A program made the position numbers and the translations under genes. Under the pieces are notes generated by a model that did not search any database, was not told where the DNA came from, and saw only the letters and a list, made by a program, of their open reading frames with translations. Positions 63,912 through 64,000 of a DNA stretch of 64,000 nucleotides are shown in pieces. Numbering within the stretch: position 1 is the first letter of the stretch; the number at the start of each line of letters is the position of its first letter. The DNA is from Cohnella baijiui (lineage in GTDB: Bacteria > Bacillota > Bacilli > Paenibacillales > Paenibacillaceae), in NCBI RefSeq assembly GCF_020731285.1, contig NZ_JAJFOW010000005.1, positions 62,001 to 126,000 of the forward strand, in the 5' to 3' direction.

Positions 63912-64000
63912 TGCCGTTCGGACGGGTGCTGCTTGTTTCTGCAAATGTTCGGCGGAATAGTCCATGGCGGCGATTTCGCGCTTGAGGCATAGTAAGAGCG

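Noticed and set aside
63912-64000. Start of pyrR expected from B. subtilis synteny
   Set aside because: Only 89 bases remain and no matching start or motif can be recognised.

Overview
The window is a stretch of high-GC Firmicute chromosome. It carries spore-forming Bacilli genes (spoVD, spoVE, spoIIGA, sigE, sigG, rsfA, YhcN/YlaJ and YteA families), bacillithiol synthesis (bshC), a T-box leader, and gene order that follows Bacillus subtilis for long runs. Together with the GC-rich codon use, many TTG/GTG starts with strong Shine-Dalgarno (SD) sites, and murA inside the division cluster, this points to Paenibacillaceae (Cohnella/Paenibacillus-like). That assignment is an inference, not a measured placement. 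High GC produces many long antisense open frames, which I treated as shadows.

Layout. 1-9.8 kb: end of a membrane-anchored thioredoxin-fold protein gene, a subtilase, ypuI, a DUF1540 protein, a lytic transglycosylase, the cysteine desulfurase/thiI pair for tRNA thiolation, a gene-free 0.8 kb region with two tandem arrays of palindromic repeats, two divergent TerC genes and a small membrane protein. 9.8-16.6 kb: a 'yla' block (typA, ylaH, LytR-CpsA-Psr protein, ylaJ-like lipoprotein, phoH, ylaL-like). 16.7-21.1 kb: a solute-binding-like protein, a coiled-coil protein, a COG1565 methyltransferase and a DUF2626 protein. 21.1-28.3 kb: rsfA, panE, DUF3397, bshC, ahcY and a DUF4349 lipoprotein.

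28.3-48.6 kb is the complete division and cell wall (dcw) cluster: mraZ, rsmH, ftsL, pbpB, spoVD, murE, murF, mraY, murD, spoVE, murG, murB, murA, divIB, ftsA, ftsZ. An HD-GYP phosphodiesterase follows, then spoIIGA-sigE-sigG, then ylmC, pgeF, ylmE, sepF, ylmG, ylmH, divIVA, and a T-box-controlled ileS of the eukaryote-like, MupA-like type 2. The window closes with a DUF5665 protein, a YteA-family protein, lspA and the pseudouridine synthase ylyB.

The genes make lipid II precursors (mur genes, mraY), assemble the divisome (ftsA, ftsZ, ftsL, divIB, pbpB, sepF, divIVA) and switch the same region to sporulation (spoVD, spoVE, spoIIGA, sigE, sigG). The most interesting signals are regulatory. Long stem-loops bury the ribosome binding sites of both spoVD and sigG on any read-through transcript. 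The spoIIGA promoter has Spo0A-type boxes and abnormal spacing. A multi-repeat MraZ-type operator precedes mraZ, and two covarying palindrome arrays lie near 7 kb. I did not find a clearly new multi-gene system.
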